NCBI RefSeq assembly: GCF_011008905.1
Contig: NZ_JAAIVI010000015.1
Coordinates: 24,436 to 88,435 of the forward strand
Direction: 5' to 3'
Length of the DNA: 64,000 nucleotides
Origin: Wenzhouxiangella sp. XN201
GTDB taxonomy: Bacteria > Pseudomonadota > Gammaproteobacteria > Xanthomonadales > Wenzhouxiangellaceae
Shown here: piece by piece, positions 62,193-64,000 of the stretch
Position numbering within the stretch: position 1 is the first letter of the stretch
How the letters are laid out: every line of letters begins with the position of its first letter
The notes under the pieces: model-generated
Told to the model about the DNA's origin: nothing
Databases searched by the model: none
What the model saw: only the letters and a program-made list of their open reading frames with translations
Translations under genes and position numbers: made by a program

Positions 62193-63578
62193 ATGATCGA
62201 TCAGATCACCGCCGCCAACGCCTGGCTCAACGGCATCGTCTGGGGACCGCCGTTCATGATCCTGCTGGTGGGGACCGGTATTTACCTGACCGTGCGTCTG
62301 GGATTCTTCCAGTTTCGCCACCTCGGCCATGCCTGGAAACACAGCTTCGGGCGCCTGTTCAGCCGTGAGAAGGATATCGAAGAGGGTGCGATCACGCCGT
62401 TCCAGGCGGTGACCTCGGCGATGGCCGCCACCATCGGCGTGGGCAATATCGCCGGCGTAGCCACCGCCATCGCCCTGGGTGGACCCGGTGCGATCTTCTG
62501 GATGTGGGTCGTGGCGCTGGTCGGCATGGCGACCAAGATGGCCGAAGCCACGCTGGGCGTGAAGTATCGCCACGTCGACGCCGACGGTCATGTCTCCGGC
62601 GGCGTGTTCTGGTACATCGAGAAGGGCCTGGGTCCGAAGTGGAAATGGCTTGGCATGCTCTACGCCTTCCTGGCCGGCGTGGCCGCCTTCGGTATCGGCA
62701 ACATGGTTCAGTCCAACACCGTGGCGCAGTCGTTGACCACCGGGTTCAACCTGCCCGACTGGGTCACCGGCGTGGTGCTGGTCGTGCTGGTCGGCGCCGT
62801 GACGCTCGGCGGCATCCGGCGCATCGCGGTCACCGCCGAGAAGGTCGTGCCGATCATGGCCGTCGCCTACCTGGCCGGTGCACTCGGCATCCTCGCCATT
62901 CACGCCGCCGAGATTCCCGGTGCCCTCTTGATGATCGTGCAGTACGCCTTCGAGCCGGCTCCGGCAGTGGGTGGTTTCGCTGGCGCAACCGTGGCCGCTT
63001 CGGTGCGCTACGGCATCGCCCGCGGCATCTTTTCCAACGAGGCCGGCCTGGGTTCGGCCTCGATCGTGCATGCCCAGGCGCGCAATCTGCCGTTCCGACA
63101 GGGCTTCTGGGGCGTATGGGAAGTATTCATCGACACCCTGGTGGTGTGCACCATGACCGCCCTGGTCATCCTGGTCACCGGCGCGATGGAAACCGGCGAG
63201 AACGGCGCCGACCTGACCAGCACGGCGTTTTCCACCGGCCTGCCCGGACCCGGGGGCTACATCATCATCCTGGCCATCGCGTTTTTCGCCTACACCACCA
63301 TGCTGACCTGGAACTTCTACGGCGAAAAGAGCTGGGAGTACCTGTTCGGCCGCAAGGTCGTGGTGCCCTATCGCCTGGTGTTCCTGCTGTTCGTATTCGT
63401 CGGCGCCATCGGCGGACTCGACCTGGTGTGGGATATCGCCGATACCTTCAACGGCCTGATGGCCGCACCCAACCTGATCGCCTTGCTTTTGCTCGGTGGC
63501 GTAATGGCGAAGGAGAAGTTGGATTACTTCAACCAACTGCGTGATAAGGCGCCGCCGGCGGATCGCGACGAGGTGTGA
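62193..63578 (+). CDS. AGCS-family sodium:alanine symporter
   Basis: A 461-residue, ~11-helix transporter. ATIGVGNIAGVATAIALGGPGAIFWMW is the family's Gly-rich signature, followed by TKMAEATLGVKYR and FSNEAGLGSASIVHA. It imports alanine or glycine with Na+. It follows the divergent dehydrogenase gene by 110 bp and has AGAGGGA upstream of the ATG. It ends with PADRDEV, then the structured repeat begins. Confidence 0.93.
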   Translation: MIDQITAANAWLNGIVWGPPFMILLVGTGIYLTVRLGFFQFRHLGHAWKHSFGRLFSREKDIEEGAITPFQAVTSAMAATIGVGNIAGVATAIALGGPGAIFWMWVVALVGMATKMAEATLGVKYRHVDADGHVSGGVFWYIEKGLGPKWKWLGMLYAFLAGVAAFGIGNMVQSNTVAQSLTTGFNLPDWVTGVVLVVLVGAVTLGGIRRIAVTAEKVVPIMAVAYLAGALGILAIHAAEIPGALLMIVQYAFEPAPAVGGFAGATVAASVRYGIARGIFSNEAGLGSASIVHAQARNLPFRQGFWGVWEVFIDTLVVCTMTALVILVTGAMETGENGADLTSTAFSTGLPGPGGYIIILAIAFFAYTTMLTWNFYGEKSWEYLFGRKVVVPYRLVFLLFVFVGAIGGLDLVWDIADTFNGLMAAPNLIALLLLGGVMAKEKLDYFNQLRDKAPPADRDEV

Positions 63579-63638
63579 TTTTTTGGCCTTCGGCCGGGGG
63601 TGTGTTGTTCGGGGCGCTTGGCGCCCCGTGGACCCTGG

Positions 63639-64000
63639 ATTGGCTGATGCCACTTGTCGCCGTGGTGGCCTCGACAAGTCAAAAGCGGTTTCGCCCGGCC
63701 TGCTTCGCAGGCTCTTTGGGCGAGGTACTTTTGTCGGTTGCAACAAAAGTACCCAAAAGTGCGCTTAAAAGACGCGGTTGGTGCGCAGGACCAGAAGGCT
63801 TCAGGGCTTAACGGAGATACCGCTTTTGGCTTCGCGATGACTCGGTCGTGAAACATGGCGTATTCGATAAAGCCTTGGCGTAGCCCGCACCCAGACAGCA
63901 CGACTTCGATCGGGGTCGGCTTCGATTGAGGGTGGGACAGCGGTCGGGGTGGAACGCCACTCGAAGTCGCAGTGCCAGACGCGGGCCACTGCAGGCGTTA
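63639..64000. repeat. Dispersed structured repeat (copy cut by window end)
   Basis: Inverted counterpart of 43592-43954, matching over its whole 362 bp with scattered substitutions and small gaps. It contains both hairpins: GCCTGC-TTC-GCAGGC and GGTACTTTTGT...ACAAAAGTACC, the stem bases differing from the other copies in a compensatory way. It continues beyond 64000. The 422 bp after the AGCS gene hold no supported gene. Confidence 0.85.

Noticed and set aside
62151..63746. 531-residue open frame on the minus strand opposite the AGCS symporter
   Set aside because: It is the antisense shadow of a clear transporter gene. The sequence is His/Gln/Asp-rich with no family likeness, typical of a high-GC mirror frame.

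Overview
The window is a gene-dense, high-GC chromosomal segment from a gammaproteobacterium. The best guess for its affiliation is Xanthomonadales or the neighbouring Wenzhouxiangella-type lineage. This is an inference from gene content: a xanthomonadin-like aryl polyene pigment cluster with an XanB2-type chorismatase, a his operon headed by a TrpR/YerC-family regulator, a large secreted subtilisin ending in an F-x-D-x-FE tail, BCCT and AGCS transporters, and acidic inserts and tails that fit a salt-adapted organism. No rRNA, tRNA, CRISPR array or recognisable transposase gene was seen.

Layout. 1-13152 is a run of small metabolic, periplasmic and transport genes: amidohydrolase, MFS pump, sulfotransferase-like and class IV aminotransferase pair, then a plus-strand run from 4609 with an OXA-type class D beta-lactamase fused in frame to a VOC/glyoxalase domain, small membrane protein, alpha/beta hydrolase, SnoaL-like protein, Asp/Glu racemase, Spy/CpxP-like protein and BCCT transporter. 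A lipoprotein phosphodiesterase and an anchored coiled-coil protein follow. 13271-15397 is an AsmA-family protein. 15407-29684 is the aryl polyene/xanthomonadin-like cluster in three transcription blocks: a minus-strand block (ACP to ketoreductase, 22832 down to 15407), a plus-strand block (flavin halogenase-like enzyme and chorismatase, 23030-25301) and a second minus-strand block (KS, chain-length factor, glycosyltransferase, second halogenase-like enzyme, 29684 down to 25288). Together they should make a hydroxybenzoate starter, activate it, extend it on an ACP, possibly halogenate and glycosylate it, acylate it and export it to the outer membrane.

29822-31503 holds a DUF218 protein and a degenerate EAL-domain gene behind a consensus sigma-54 promoter. 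31484-39383 is a complete histidine operon in the order regulator-hisG-D-C-B-H-A-F-IE. Three of its internal gaps carry different inverted-repeat elements, and a perfect 18-bp palindrome sits at the start of the regulator. 39518-43242 carries small genes, including a 53-residue orphan ORF with its own consensus sigma-54 promoter and terminator. 43352-43954 and 63639-64000 are copies of one structured dispersed repeat whose hairpins show compensatory base changes.

43978-49172 contains two ABC-2 systems (NatAB-like with an S33 peptidase, and YadGH-like). 49267-52701 is a large secreted S8 protease. 53314-55631 is an NfeD-stomatin pair. 55639-63578 contains an aldo/keto reductase, gamma carbonic anhydrase, argS, a SPOR protein, a patatin-like lipase, a soluble sugar dehydrogenase and an AGCS symporter. 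The gap before argS holds two perfect DnaA boxes in an inverted arrangement and a perfect IHF site.

The items most worth following up are the beta-lactamase/VOC fusion, the two sigma-54 units (orphan small protein and catalytically dead-looking EAL protein), the covarying structured repeat, and the his operon with its regulator palindrome and intercistronic inverted repeats.
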